From: Isoetes taiwanensis
Taxonomy: Eukaryota; Streptophyta; Lycopodiopsida; Isoetales; Isoetaceae
NCBI GenBank assembly: GCA_021234155.1
Contig: JAJEKV010000081.1
Location: 124,001 to 188,000 of the forward strand
DNA: 64,000 bases
Direction: 5' to 3'
Shown in pieces: positions 1 to 11,159 of this stretch. A model generated the notes under the pieces. That model was not told the origin of the DNA. It saw only the letters and a program-made list of their open reading frames with translations, and ran no database searches. Numbering within the stretch: the stretch's first letter is position 1; each line of letters begins with the position of its first letter. A program made the position numbers and the translations under genes.

Positions 1-90
1 TAATTTATCAAAATCATGAAAATGATATAAGAGTAAATTCGTGGTTATAGACGCGAGAAATTGCCTGCAACTTTAGAAATTATTTTTTAT

Positions 91-700
91 TTAGCAGCAA
101 CAGTAATAGCAGGAGCCTTTGTATCGTGTGAGAAATTCTGATGCAGTCAAAGCTGTCGTGGGAAATGCACTTGAGCATCGTATGCAAACTATGAGTGGCA
201 GAATACACCTGTTACACATCATGTGAAAAATTCTGGTGGAGTTAATTGACAAATTCCAGAAGTGCTTGACTGAAACCCTAAGAATCTCTTTAAACATAAA
301 AGAGCATGACTGGAAGCTGAGAAAATGAACCATTAAAAACATCCAATATCCTTTAACTTATGTGTTGAGAGGGAAGAACATGAAGATCCTTTGAATGAGA
401 GCTTGAACTGTTTTCTGAAGCAACAGTAATAGCAGGGACTTCTGTTGTGAGTAGCAAAATATTTAGTATAGTTGTTGTCCGCACTTGAGCATCATGTGCA
501 AACAATAGTAGCAGAATATTGCCTGTTAGCTGTAATTGAGCATGTGGAAACTGTGATACAGTTAAACTTGTTGAAACTTGTTGCAAGAACACACACTTGA
601 AATCAAGTACAAATTTCAAAAGTCCGAGACCTTAAAAACCCTAAGAATCTCGATAAGCATAACAGAGGATGACTGAAGCTAAGAAAATAAAGCATTAAAG
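91..700. repeat. Diverged direct repeat, two units
   Basis: Two similar stretches, about 91-345 and 412-700, lie in the same orientation about 320 bp apart. Both begin with AGCAACAGTAATAGCAGG. Both then contain a variant of CACTTGAGCATC followed by GTGCAAAC or ATGCAAAC, and both end with AAACCCTAAGAATCTC before a shared GACTGAAGCT-like stretch. No coding sense is seen in either unit. This looks like an old tandem duplication or two copies of an unclassified repeat. Confidence 0.6.
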
Positions 701-1223
701 GCATATTCAACATGCTTACCTGCTATGGCCCAAAATGTTCTAATATGTGAAGAGAAATTATAAAAGATCTAGAAAAGCTTGGCCAAGGACATTTGAGCGC
801 AATTGCTACCAATGCCCTAGAAAAACTTAGAATGTCAGAGCACAGTAAAGGCCAACTTAAAAGAATAACTGTACAATGCATATTTATTATCAAAATTGGA
901 TGTGAGACCTTTGAGTCCTCTGCAGTTGCTAAGGAGAGCCTCCAGAAACATCTAATGAATGCCTACATCTATTATCTGCTCCAAACCATCCGGCTATTCC
1001 TGCACACAACGAAAAGGCTTTTAGAGCATTTCAAGCCATGGCAAACTCAGAAATTCTGACATTCATTACACATCTAAATGCATCCATAAGTTTACCAAGG
1101 TAACAAAACACTATCCATTTTACAAATATTGTACCTGAGAATCACGCCTCAATTCCAGACCAAAATGTCACCTGTGGGATTTGGTCCCTAGCTTTGATAC
1201 TCGTTGTTCACCACTTTTGGCAG

Positions 1224-2246
1224 GAATTTGCAGCGCATGGTTCCAGATTAAATGCTGGGTATCAACTACCTTCTGAACTTTTCCTTATATATTCAAGAAA
1301 TAAAAAGCAAACACTGATCTTGCCAGAAGTCTTAAAGGTTAAGGTGGAAGCTATCTTTCCACATGATGTCTATTGTGGGCATATGGAACTACGGGTCAAG
1401 AAGAAAGGAAGCAATATATTTTCTTTCAAGACAACAGGCACACCATTGTCACAAACACTGACCAAATGTGGAGAGTATAATTTCAAATTCTACTTGGTAG
1501 TGCATATGGAGGATGTTTTCCGCCTTTAGGAACATGTAATCAAATTTAATCTGGAGTTCCCGTTGCACTTGTGCAGGCAAATGATTCTAACTGTATATAT
1601 GAGGCAGTACAGCCCATTGAAAAACATTTATTCATTGTACCATCAAGTGAAACAGCAAAATGGGATGCACAGTTTCCATATGATAATTCTGTCTTTAGGT
1701 TTGTTCTGTATCTTACCTAATCTACTTGCTCATTTTCTAAGATTAATACGTTAAGATCTGAAGTTACATTTCATCTGGTATTTTACAGGGAACAACTGAT
1801 AAAGTTCCTGATAAATGGAACTAAGTTGATAATAGCAGTGGGTTTAGCAAGTTCAGCTTGGCTTGGTTCCTCATCTTGTTACAGCCAGCAGAGTTTTCGA
1901 TTCTTAGCATATACATATTTTCTTGAATCACTTTTTACCTGATCTGCTTACTCATATTCTATGGCAGATATAAAAGTTACATTTTAGTTGGTATCTAGTC
2001 TAGAATCCTAATGTATTCTCGTAGTTCTCTCTGACATGGCGTTTCTTCCTAATGCCCAGATTAGGAGAACGTTTAGAGTTCGAATTTCAAATTCATGAAT
2101 ATGATAAGTACGAAAATAAACAGTGTTTTGAGAAAATACCTTCAGTTTGGGCCGAAGTTCTCTCCCCATATGGTCATCCTCTTGGCCTAGAATGGACTCC
2201 TGTGAAGGAAGCTGTTTTTGCAAAAGTGGAGACAATCCAGTTTCAG
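1224..2246 (+). CDS. Three-exon gene fragment, possibly SMCHD1/GMI1-like
   Basis: Three stretches join with matching splice phases. Exon 1224-1496 starts after an AG and ends before GTAGTG in phase 0. Exon 1577-1698 ends before GTTTGT in phase 2. Exon 2060-2246 starts with the single base that completes the split codon and ends before GTATAA in phase 0. The joined product is about 194 residues with no internal stop. It has beta-rich, Ig-like character, with a segment FKTTGTPLSQTLTKCGEYNF in exon 1 and AEVLSPYGHPLGLEW in exon 3. Neither a start codon nor a stop codon is visible in frame, so this is the interior of a larger gene or a captured fragment. The texture recalls the repeats of SMCHD1/GMI1-type hinge proteins, but I offer that only as a weak guess. 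Matching phases across both introns make a real gene-derived segment much more likely than chance. Confidence 0.55.
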
Positions 2247-4863
2247 GTATAAATATCTTGTTCAAGCATCAATAGCACACCATATTGAGTGTTACAAAAA
2301 GCGAGACTCAAAGAACATAATCAGAAATAAAAAGGAGCGTGTTTCCAATGGTTCAACTATTGAATAGTTCAAAGTTGAAGTACCAAATACTCCAAGAACG
2401 TGCCTCTATGATATAGCAGCACAGCAGCCAGGTGTGGGAACATGCATATTATGAGGAAAGAATGGACTTCGTCTGTTCTTTCATTCAGGGATACAATTGG
2501 CATCTATGACAATGAGGCAGTGGAGGTATTGCAAAATCTAAAAATATTCAAGATTTAAACTGAAAATACAACTACTGGATCTCTATAATCTACATGAAAT
2601 AGCACCTTGAAATTTCCCAAACATGACATCCATACCTATTTTTCAAATTGCATGCTCGATCATCATGAGAAGACCTAGCCAAATCAAGGAAGAACCATTG
2701 CAAAAGAGATAAGAAATCTTCTCATTTCGAAATTCTGGATCCAAGATTATGCATCTGAAGATTGTCAAGCCTCCAAACTCCTGAGTGTTGCTTAGAATCA
2801 GTTCTAGCACAGATAACGAATAACTTCTGTATAGTAGCAAATGATTAAATGTGCAAATAAATTATCTGAAATGTTGACGTGTCAGTTACAATATGAATTT
2901 AAAAAATCAAACAATCGTCATTACCTTGGGCTTTGCACATGTGGTGGTTATAACATTTTCCTCTAAACTGGTGACTAATATGGGCAATGAGCATTGAAAT
3001 TGATTTGCCTCTGGCATTTTCAGAGGGTACATATTCTGTTTTTGCTGAACCAGAGATCATTAACCAACTAAGAAGTGTGGCAGAGTAAGGCAATTATTCA
3101 TAACGATCTCGTAACCTATAGCTTGTTGCTAGTATCACATGACATCCTAGGAAATGCATGAAATAGAATGTGCATTATCTCAACTGGAATGATGCCTCTC
3201 ATCTGGAATTCTCTACTAAGGAGATTCGGCTAACGGCAGTAGACATGGAGAACTTGATTCATAGTCCTAGATCATGAAGTACTTTCTCTACTCCTAACAT
3301 GCTAGATTATGCAGATAGCACCTCAACATTAGCTAGAACAAAAAAGACAGTTAGGTTAACGGAAAATTTTTAACGGAGCAATGACAATCAATTTGCCTTA
3401 CCTCAAAGGAAGACTTCATGTCGCCTGCTCTGCATCATGGCTGTTACCCTTTCCTCGTTAATAAAACTATCTATACAAAGCCATCAAATAAAAAACTTAC
3501 AAATCTGAAAATATTTCTATTGTTGTCATCTTGTATTTACATAAGCTGGTAGCAGCATGGAAGAGTCCATCAGATGACTTATGACGTCTCCAACATGTAT
3601 AATGTGCTACAAATTCAGAAATAATGCTCAATGCTGTTAGCAACCCATATCTTCTAGAGGAAATTCAAAATGCAGCATATACAAAAAGGCAAGTAGGAAA
3701 TTGTGAAGCTAGGAATGTGTCCTTATAAAAGATGGAATCAGCCTTTTACTATAAAAGTAGACGAATCTATCCGATTTAAATAGCTATTCAATGCATTAAC
3801 ATGATGAACAACCTGGAAATGTGTTGCAGAAACAATTAGATACTCAACTCTTTCCATGCATTTTGTTGAAGATGCTTGTAACAGAAATTGAGCCCTGCCA
3901 TTTAAGTAAGTGACAAAGTATTTTACCTCCAGAGAGCCCCCCTTTCAACTGGAATCCAAGAAGTTGGTCATTGCAACTCTATGTCTTCCTCTTCAATTGG
4001 AATCCAGGTGTTGGGAGAAAGCAAATATGCGGTAAAAAATACCCTGAGAAAACTCTATTCTATATCAAAATCCTATTATCCCACCTCCTTAAATTGGCCT
4101 GCATATTTAGTGCTGGAAACACCTATCGGAACTTGTTTACAACTTAATCTCCATTTAAAAAGGATAATATCTTGCGAACAACATCATGGATTAAGCATGC
4201 ATGCTGCATAACTGAATCATAAATCTAACACCATCCAAAATGCTACACAGCAGTAAATGGGCCTTATCCAGAGCAATATTTAAGAATTAGAAACCAAGCC
4301 AAGATCAAACCTGATTAGAAGCACTCCAGATATAAGCACCATGTCAGAAGGATTGTTTACTTCAGCCGAATCTATTTGTATTCAACTGTTTTGGGCATCC
4401 AAGCAAAACGTCACAGCACCAAGAATGCCTGCCAGGATCGGCTACATGAATAGGCACCCCTTCATCTGTCTATAAAGTCGTTGCAGTCCCAAAGAGCCGA
4501 TCCAATGAAGTGGCAGTCAAACGTCAAGAACAATCCAACCTGTAGGGCTTACCTATTGCGGCATCTTAGCGCTAAGAGTCCCAGTAGCAGAGCAAATACA
4601 TGGTGTCCTCCATGCCATCCACGATGTCCTCCATGCCGTTCACATAAGCATGCCGGATTTGAAGGTCGAAATAAAAAAGGGGCAAAATCGAAACCAAAAT
4701 CCAAGGCTAAAGGAATTTTTTGACTTTTGGCAAATCGGAATTGTTTTCCGGCAGGCAAAACCCTCGAAACCTTAGGAAATCAAGTTAAGAGAAAATTCCA
4801 AAAAGTTTTCGGAACCCCGGAAAAACCAAATTTAAACAATAGGATAGATTTATTAGGTGAGAC
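2247..4863. other. Stretch without recognisable genes
   Basis: Only short ORFs in AT-rich sequence occur here, none with a recognisable motif or good splice context. A 240-bp Pro/Arg/Lys-rich ORF at 4481-4723 overlaps the imperfect repeats GGTGTCCTCCATGCC and GATGTCCTCCATGCC and looks compositional. The copia target site lies at the right edge. Confidence 0.5.
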
Positions 4864-4868
4864 ATCTT

Positions 4869-5097
4869 TGTTAGAATATTGAGTATTGGACTTGTAAAAT
4901 ATTATCAACATGCATTAGATTGCATGCATGTACATGCATATGCGCATGCACGCATGTGATTGCATGCACAACACTTGTATAGTATGCATATGCATTGAGA
5001 TTTATTCTTTGTATATATATTGGATGTGAATAAAGGAGAAAGTGTCTTGGTTTGGTGAAGGATCTTGATTATTGTTCTCCTCTACCTATTCTTTACA
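4869..5097 (+). repeat. Copia 5' LTR (229 bp)
   Basis: It starts TGTTAG and ends TTTACA, directly before the primer site. It contains a TATATATA stretch near position 5015 that could serve as the promoter, and a short mixed CATGCA-rich tract around 4915-4965. Its mate at 9311-9569 has the same ends. Confidence 0.95.
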
Positions 5098-5110
5098 TGG
5101 TATCAGAGCT
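5098..5110 (+). other. Primer binding site (initiator tRNA-Met)
   Basis: TGGTATCAGAGCT lies immediately after the 5' LTR, where minus-strand DNA synthesis of plant LTR retrotransposons is primed from initiator tRNA-Met. Confidence 0.95.
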
Positions 5111-5138
5111 GTAGGTTGATCTTGTCTCGTTGTTCGAG

Positions 5139-5990
5139 ATGTCTAAGTTTATAAAGATTGAGTCCACGCTAAAGCCTTTTGATGGAACGCATTGGCATTC
5201 TTGGAAGTTTCGAGTGAAGGGTTTGTTGGAAGCCGATGATTGTTGGTCTGTGATAGGAGAGTCTAAACCACAAACTCTGACAGATGATTGGAAGGAGAAA
5301 GATCGAAGGGCAATAGCATTTCTTCTAAATGTTATCACTGATGGTGTATTAATGCAGTTACCCGGAAGTAGTTCTATATCTTCATCATCTTCACCAACTT
5401 CTTTCACATCTGCGCATGATCTTTGAGAGGCTTTAGAAGCAAAGTATGGCCAATTAAACTCTGCAGAGCTTGCTGCTTTAGAGGCAAAGTTAGATACTTT
5501 GAAGTATAAGGAAGGAGAAGACGTGGAAAAACTCATTGTAGCTTTCAATGAGATATTTGCAAAGTTTGCTGCTGCAGGCCAAGCTAAGACTCAGGAGGCT
5601 CAAAGTAATAGCTTTCACAAAAGCTTTTCCTCAAAGACTTAATCCTTTAAAGATGTCTATAAGGACACTTTATAAAGGTAATTTTGTAGAAGCGTGTAGT
5701 TCCATTAAGGCTGAGCTTGAGACACAACAAGCTGCAGGATATAGAAGTAATTCTAATGAAGTGGCTCTTGCAATACGTGGCCGTGGACGTGGAAGAGGTC
5801 GCGCTTATGTATATCGTGGACGTGGTCGTGGTGGCCGAGGAGGTGTAGGTACAAGTAGAGGTACCACACAAGAAGATGGTAATGGTCGTGGAGGACGTTG
5901 GCGTGATGATGGGAGATTTGCCAATGTCGAGTGTAACTATTGCCATAAGTTGGGTCACATATAAAGATTTTGTAGACAAAGAAAAGCTGA
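5139..5990 (+). pseudogene. Copia gag (stops and a frameshift)
   Basis: The reading frame starts at ATG 5139, in the sequence MSKFIKIESTLKPFDGTHW, which is typical of copia gag (UBN2-like) proteins. It is broken by TGA at 5424-5426, where TGG (Trp) would be expected in LxEALEAKYG. A frameshift follows near 5560-5640. The rest continues in the other frame with ALAIRGRGRGRGRAYV, an Arg-Gly-rich run, and a CCHC zinc knuckle CNYCHKLGHI-x-RFC at about 5935-5976. A TAA (5962-5964) sits inside the knuckle between HI and RFC. The product would form the particle and bind RNA, but this copy cannot make it whole. Confidence 0.9.
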
Positions 5991-5991
5991 T

Positions 5992-8310
5992 TTGATGAGA
6001 TTGTCAGCTAAGTACAAGAGCCAAAATGTGAATGATATTGCTCCAGCTAGTAGTGCAACAAACGTTGCATTCTCAGGTGATATAAAAAATGAAAATAACG
6101 AAGAGATTGGTTTGAAAGTTATGGAGGTTGCTGATAGTCGTTTGTGCATTGATTCTGGTGCAACAAACAATATGTTTTCATCTCGTGCTTGGTTTGATAA
6201 GTTGCAGAACACTTCAACTACGGTGAGAGTTGGAGATGGTGATGAGAAGATTGTAGGTGGAGTAGGAGATGCACGAATCCCTTTGTCAAATGGAAAGGTT
6301 TTGCGTTTCTATGATGCTTTATTGGTACCTGATTTGATAACTAATCTTGTATCAGTGGCAAAGATTTGCGACATGGGACATCGAATGTTGTTTGAGAGTG
6401 AATACTGTAGAATCTTCAATCTAGATTGGAAGGTGGTTCTTCAAGTTGAACGTCGAGGTAACTTGTATGAAATCTTGGTTGATTCTGACCAAGAGAAGTT
6501 GTTGAGTCTTGTAGCAAAACCTCCTGCTTCTCAACTTGAACTTTGGCATCGTAGGTTGGCACATTTGAATGTGGCCACGATCCAACATATGGTGAAGAAT
6601 CAATTGGTAGCAGATCTTAGTTGTGGACATGAAACTAAGATGGGTGTTTGTTCAGGATGCATGCTTGGAAAGATGCATGTTTTGCCTTTCAAAGACTCTG
6701 AAAGGAAAACTAGTGAAGTATTGGAACTTGTTCATTCTGATGTTGTTGGACCCATGCAGGTTTCTTCTTTGAATAGAAAATTATACGTTGTAACTTTCAT
6801 TGATGATTTTAGCAGGAAATGCAAATGTTATTTCCTGAGCACAAAGGATGAAGCTTTTTGAGTTTTCAAGCAATATAAAGCATGGGCAGAGAACTTGATT
6901 GGAAAAAAGATCAAATGTTTGAGATCTGATCGTGGTGGTGAGTACATGTCAAGAGAGTTCCAGGAGTTTTGTGCTTCTCATGGAATCAAACGTGAATACA
7001 CGTGCTTGTACATGTGTCCAGGTACACCTCAACAAAATGGAGTTGCAGAACGTAAGAATAGAACATTGGTTGAAGCAGCACGGAGTATGTTGTGGTTATC
7101 TGGTTTACCTCTCTCTCTTTGGGCTGAAGCAAGGAACACGACTTGTTATGTGCAAAATCGAATTCCCATCATCCGGAGACCGTATAAAATTCCAGAAGAA
7201 GTTTGGAGTGGTAAAAAGCAGAGTGTAAAACACTTACGTTCTTTTGGGTGTTTATCTTATAGTTTTGTTCCAGATGATGATCGAAGAAAGTTGGATGCCA
7301 AAAGTGAGGAGTACTATCTTGTTGGATATTCAGAAGAATCCAAAGGTTATCGTTTGTATAATCCAAGGAAGAGGAATATTCACATATCATGCAATGTAGT
7401 CTTTGATGAGACACGATTGTATAGGAGCGATCCAACTTCAATAAGTAAAATTGATGAAGAATGGATTCTTGTGGATTGGTTGGATGTGCAATCTAATACC
7501 AAGCCATTGGAGATCAAATTTGAAGATGGAGATGAGGAGCGTGATGGTGTACTCGAAGATGTTGATGGTGATGTACCTGCTGTACTTGCACCAGATGTTC
7601 AAAGAAAACGACGTGATGTTCCTGAACAGTTATATGATTCTGAATTGTATGGTCGCGGCAAACAGATAAAGCAACCATCAAAGATGCTTTGGAAATCTGG
7701 TGAACCCCAAGAAGAAGTCACTAGTGCATGTTTTCTAGTAACTGAGCCAATATCATACAAGGAGGCAATGAAATCGAAGGATGCTCCTAAATGGCGAGAA
7801 GCAACTGATGCAGAGTATACAAGTTTGATGGAGAATAAGACTTGGGTGTTGGTAGATTCTCCTCTTAATGCTCATGTGATTGGTTGTATGTGGGTTATGG
7901 TGCAGAAGCTTGATCTTGACGGCAAGATGGAGAGGTACAAAGCAAGACTTGTTGCTCAAGGTTTCTCACAGATTGAAGGGATTGAGTGCAATAAAAGATT
8001 TGCTCCAGTTGTGAAATCACCCACGGTAAAACTTCTTCTTGCCATGACAACAGAATTTAACTTGATTGCAGAGACAATGGACGTAAAGGCAGCATTTCTC
8101 AATGGAGATCTTGAAGAAGTGATTTACATGAAACAACCTGAAGGATACAATGTTCTAGGACGAGAAAACAAAGTTTGTTTATTGAAGAAGTCATTGTATG
8201 GATTGAGACAAGCTGCGAGACAATGGTATGCATGCCTAGATCAATTTTTCAAATCAAAAGGTTTTGTGACTTCTCCAGCAGATGATTGTCTTTTATATTG
8301 GAAGGTGTGA
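5992..8310 (+). pseudogene. Copia pol: protease, integrase, RT N-part
   Basis: This continues in the same frame as the zinc knuckle. The protease shows LCIDSGATNNMFS (about 6145-6180). The GAG-pre-integrase part has LELWHRRLAHLN and the C-x2-C of CSGCMLGK. The integrase core shows VHSDVVGPM (first Asp) and IKCLRSDRGGEYMS (second Asp), followed by QQNGVAERKNRTLVEAAR (catalytic Glu in AERKNR). A TGA at 6859-6861 interrupts integrase where DEAF-x-VFKQYKAW should read through. RT begins near 7760 (ALVDSPLNAH-type start, then YKARLVAQGFSQ, DVKAAFLNGDLEEVIYM, KSLYGLRQAARQWY). The frame ends at 8310 before the catalytic motif. Confidence 0.93.
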
Positions 8311-9303
8311 TGATGGAGTATGTTTTATTGGGATTCATGTTGATGACAGTCTCATTGTTGGGAATTCACGACAATATGTGGATTTTGTGAAAAATATCTT
8401 AAGCGATTTCAAATGACAGATCAAGGTTATATACATCATTACCTTGGCATGAAGGTGAAGATTGATCATGATCAAGGTAAAGTCAAATTGAGCCAACGTG
8501 GATATGTTGAAAAGATGTTGGAGAAATTTAGAATGCAGACTTGCAAACCTGTGGCAACACCAATTGTACCAGGTACTATCTTATCTATGCAGATGAGACC
8601 TAAAACGCAGGGGAGTATGAAGCAATGTTGAAAACACCATACCAAAGCTTGATTGGAGCATTGATGCACCTTGCATTGAATACTAGATCAGATATTGCTT
8701 TTGCAACAGGATATCTTAGCAGGTTTATGTCTGAACCAGGTTCTCAACATTGGCAAGCTGCTAAGCGTGTTCTTTGGTATTTAAAAGGTACTATTGATTA
8801 TGGTTTACTACTTCATGGTGGACAAAAGTTGTTAGTATACTCAGATGCAGATTGGGCTGGTGACATTGATACTAGAAGATCCACTAGTGGCATGGGTGTT
8901 TTTCTTGATGGTGGAAGTTTGATTTCATGGAGATGTAAACGTCAAGAATCAGTGGCATTATCATCAGCTGAAGCAAAGTATATAGCGGTCTCAAAGTGCT
9001 GCAAGAGAAGTGGTATGGATGCGAAGACTTATGAAAAGTATTTTTATGAAACAAATAGAATCAACAAAAATATTGTGCGACAATCAAAGTTGTATTGCTA
9101 TAGCGAAGAATCCTGTGTACCATTATAGAACAAAACATATTGCTATTCGTCATCATTTTATACGTCAAGTAGTAAAGAAGCGGAAGATTAAGTTGGAGTA
9201 TGTACATACTGAAACACAGGTTGCAGATATATTTACCAAACCATTGCGGCGTGCTCGTTTTGAAGAATTACGCCATATTTTGGGAGTTCAAGTGTTGGCA
9301 TGA
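8311..9303 (+). pseudogene. Copia pol: RT C-part and RNase H, frameshifted
   Basis: The RT catalytic stretch reads IGIHVDDSLIVGNS (about 8325-8370), so the usual YVDD is HVDD. A frameshift at about 8380-8395 moves to the frame with RFQMTDQGYIHHYLGMKV. Another near 8625 leads into the block with YQSLIGALMHLALNTRSDI and RNase H residues YSDADWAGDIDTRRSTSG and SSAEAKYIA. A last shift near 9010-9060 leads to LCDNQSCIAIAKNPVYHYRT, ADIFTKPLRR and the stop at 9301-9303. The family functions are copying RNA into DNA and degrading the RNA strand. Three frameshifts make this copy non-functional. Confidence 0.92.
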
Positions 9304-9310
9304 GGGGGAG
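9302..9310 (+). other. Polypurine tract
   Basis: GAGGGGGAG overlaps the pol stop region and directly precedes the 3' LTR, the standard plus-strand primer position. Confidence 0.9.
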
Positions 9311-9569
9311 TGTTAGAATATTGAGTATTGGACTTGTAAAATATTATCAACATGCATTAGATTGCATGCATGCACATGCACATGCACATGCACATGCACA
9401 TGCACATGCACATGCACATGCACGCATGTGATTGCATGCACAACACTTGTATAATATGTATATGCATTGAGATTTATTCTTTGTATATATATTGGATGTG
9501 AATAAAGGAGAAAGTGTCTTGGTTTGGTGAAGGATCTTGTTTATTGTTCTCCTCTACCTATTCTTTACA
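9311..9569 (+). repeat. Copia 3' LTR (259 bp) with CACATG expansion
   Basis: The ends match the 5' LTR. Length differs by 30 bp because a pure (CACATG)n run of about nine units occupies 9371-9423, where the 5' LTR has a short mixed CATGTA/CATATG stretch. The rest is almost identical, with a few point changes. Confidence 0.95.
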
Positions 9570-9574
9570 ATCTT

Positions 9575-10938
9575 TATGTGGCAATCCATAAGAGACTGTA
9601 AGTTGTCTTTTGAGTTTTCTTTGCACGAATGCATGCAAGAAGCTAACATACTGGAGCAACCAGAACAACAAAGACATATGACATCTTGTGGATGTTGTTT
9701 GGTATTATGCTACTGGTGAGGTCCTTTGCCATGCTACAAGTTATGAAGTTGTTATGTAAATACTTAATTCTATAATTTATTTGAAGTAGCTTATAAATGC
9801 TTCATGAGTATACTATGGTTTAACGTGGTATTTTTTATCCTCATTGTCATAGCGCTATCTTCTATTAATTTAGGTCTTCGCTATGATTCAATTTATGCTT
9901 AACTGCCACAGTCGATGGGGTTATAAGCTTTTTGCACTAGGGTGACCATATTATTTTGTTCAATTTACTCTAAGTACGTAATAACTGTTGTTGAATGGTA
10001 TGTAGCGTTGAATGGTATGCAGCACGTGGGTAATGATCAAGAAAGATACAAGAAGGTTCCTCGAGGATACCAAAGGATATGCAAGTAGAGATATCTCCAT
10101 ATATTTAGACCGTTGTGTGATTCAAGATGATTTATTATCGAAGATGAAGAAGCTTGATGATGATGCACCACATAGGCCAAATATTGCAGTAGGTTGAAGG
10201 CCATTAGTGATCTTTAAAAGAGTTAATGAAATCAATCCTTAGAATACTTTAGCAGAAAAGAATCTGTAGAAGTCTATTCTAATCACATGTAATGCTGGAC
10301 AATATTGCACTAAGCTTAGCAACAGATAATTGCTGTGGTGCAAAATGGAGCCTATCAGGTGGAAAGTTGTTGAAACTAAATATTTGAACTACCTTCTATT
10401 GTAACATAGCATGATTGTTTCCACATAGGCATGTGAAAGTAGCTGATGTACGATGAGTGGAGCTCAGAAGAATCATAGCCTGTCGGATGTAAGATGTAAG
10501 ATTGGCTCTATACAAGAAGCAAAGTTTCTCAAGATCTTTAAGAACTTTATTGTCTTTTGAGACTGAGCATTCATGTGTCAAAGGATGTCCTGAGATTCTA
10601 CATTTCAAACTTGAGCATCTTGAGGCTTTGAAGGGAAAGTCAATGTGTCAAATGATGTTTGGAGATTGAGATGTAGAAATAGAAATATGTTGGAGAGCAC
10701 TATTCCACTATTGTTCACAAAGGCCTCGAGATTGAGATGTAGAAGCATTAAACATTCTTTTGGGCTTCTTTTATCTTGCTTTGTAAACCATACATTGGTT
10801 TTATTAAAGTCCCATGACTTCTACATTTGTAAGTGAGCAAGGGGTTAACATCTATAATTGATACATTTACTTAACAAGTCTACTTAACAATTGTAATCCT
10901 TTTTATCCATATATTGTTCCTTATGCATTTTGTCTAGT
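9575..10938. other. Stretch without recognisable genes
   Basis: This AT-rich sequence holds short ORFs without motifs, such as 10012-10197 (+) and 10396-10608 (-). The phrase GAGATTGAGATGTAGAA occurs twice (near 10661 and 10729). I see no firm gene or element. Confidence 0.45.
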
Positions 10939-11159
10939 GGGCGTTTAGTCTAGTGGTAATACACTAGGTCTAGCAACTATAGGTCTCGAGTTCGAGACTG
11001 CCCAGAATCGCACTCTGAACTGTTGGGTGTCAAAACCCACAGACGCAATGTAAAGTGGTTGGGGGCAGGGCCCAACCAAGCAATGTGGTGTGTGGTCACA
11101 TGTCCAGTTGGATGCTGCCTAGTGGCGTGACGTTAAAATACTATCTATCTATCTATCTT
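10939..11159 (+). mobile_element. tRNA-derived SINE with (CTAT)n tail
   Basis: A tRNA-like head starts GGGCGTTTAGTCTAGTGG. It has an A-box-like TAGTCTAGTGGT (10946-10957) and a B-box-like GAGTTCGAGAC (10988-10998) set in a strong arm pairing GTCTC with GAGAC. GCCC after the arm pairs with the initial GGGC, so the acceptor-stem relic is still visible. A tRNA-unrelated body follows, ending GGATGCTGCC, TGACGT, AAAATACTATCTATC and a tetranucleotide tail. The same 3' end occurs at about 23655-23715 without this head, which supports a mobile family. It would be transcribed by RNA polymerase III and moved by a LINE. Confidence 0.85.

Larger units (their letters stand above)
4869..9569 (+). mobile_element. 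Complete Ty1/copia LTR retrotransposon
   Basis: A 4.7-kb element is bounded by two LTRs that both begin TGTTAGAATATTGAG and end TTCTTTACA. It is flanked by a perfect 5-bp target duplication ATCTT (4864-4868 and 9570-9574). A primer site TGGTATCAGAGCT (5098-5110), complementary to the initiator tRNA-Met 3' end, follows the 5' LTR. A polypurine tract GAGGGGGAG (9302-9310) precedes the 3' LTR. The internal order is gag, CCHC knuckle, protease, integrase, RT and RNase H, which is the copia order. The LTRs are nearly identical apart from a simple-repeat expansion, so insertion is fairly recent. However, gag-pol carries several stops and frameshifts, so this copy cannot move by itself as read. Confidence 0.97.

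Noticed and set aside
4481..4758. Arg/Lys/Pro-rich ORFs on both strands
   Set aside because: They cover an imperfect local repeat (TGGTGTCCTCCATGCC / CGATGTCCTCCATGCC), have no homologous features, and are equally open on both strands.
10939..11010. Functional tRNA gene
   Set aside because: The head has A and B boxes and a T-arm, but the acceptor and anticodon stems pair poorly and it continues into a SINE body with a tail.
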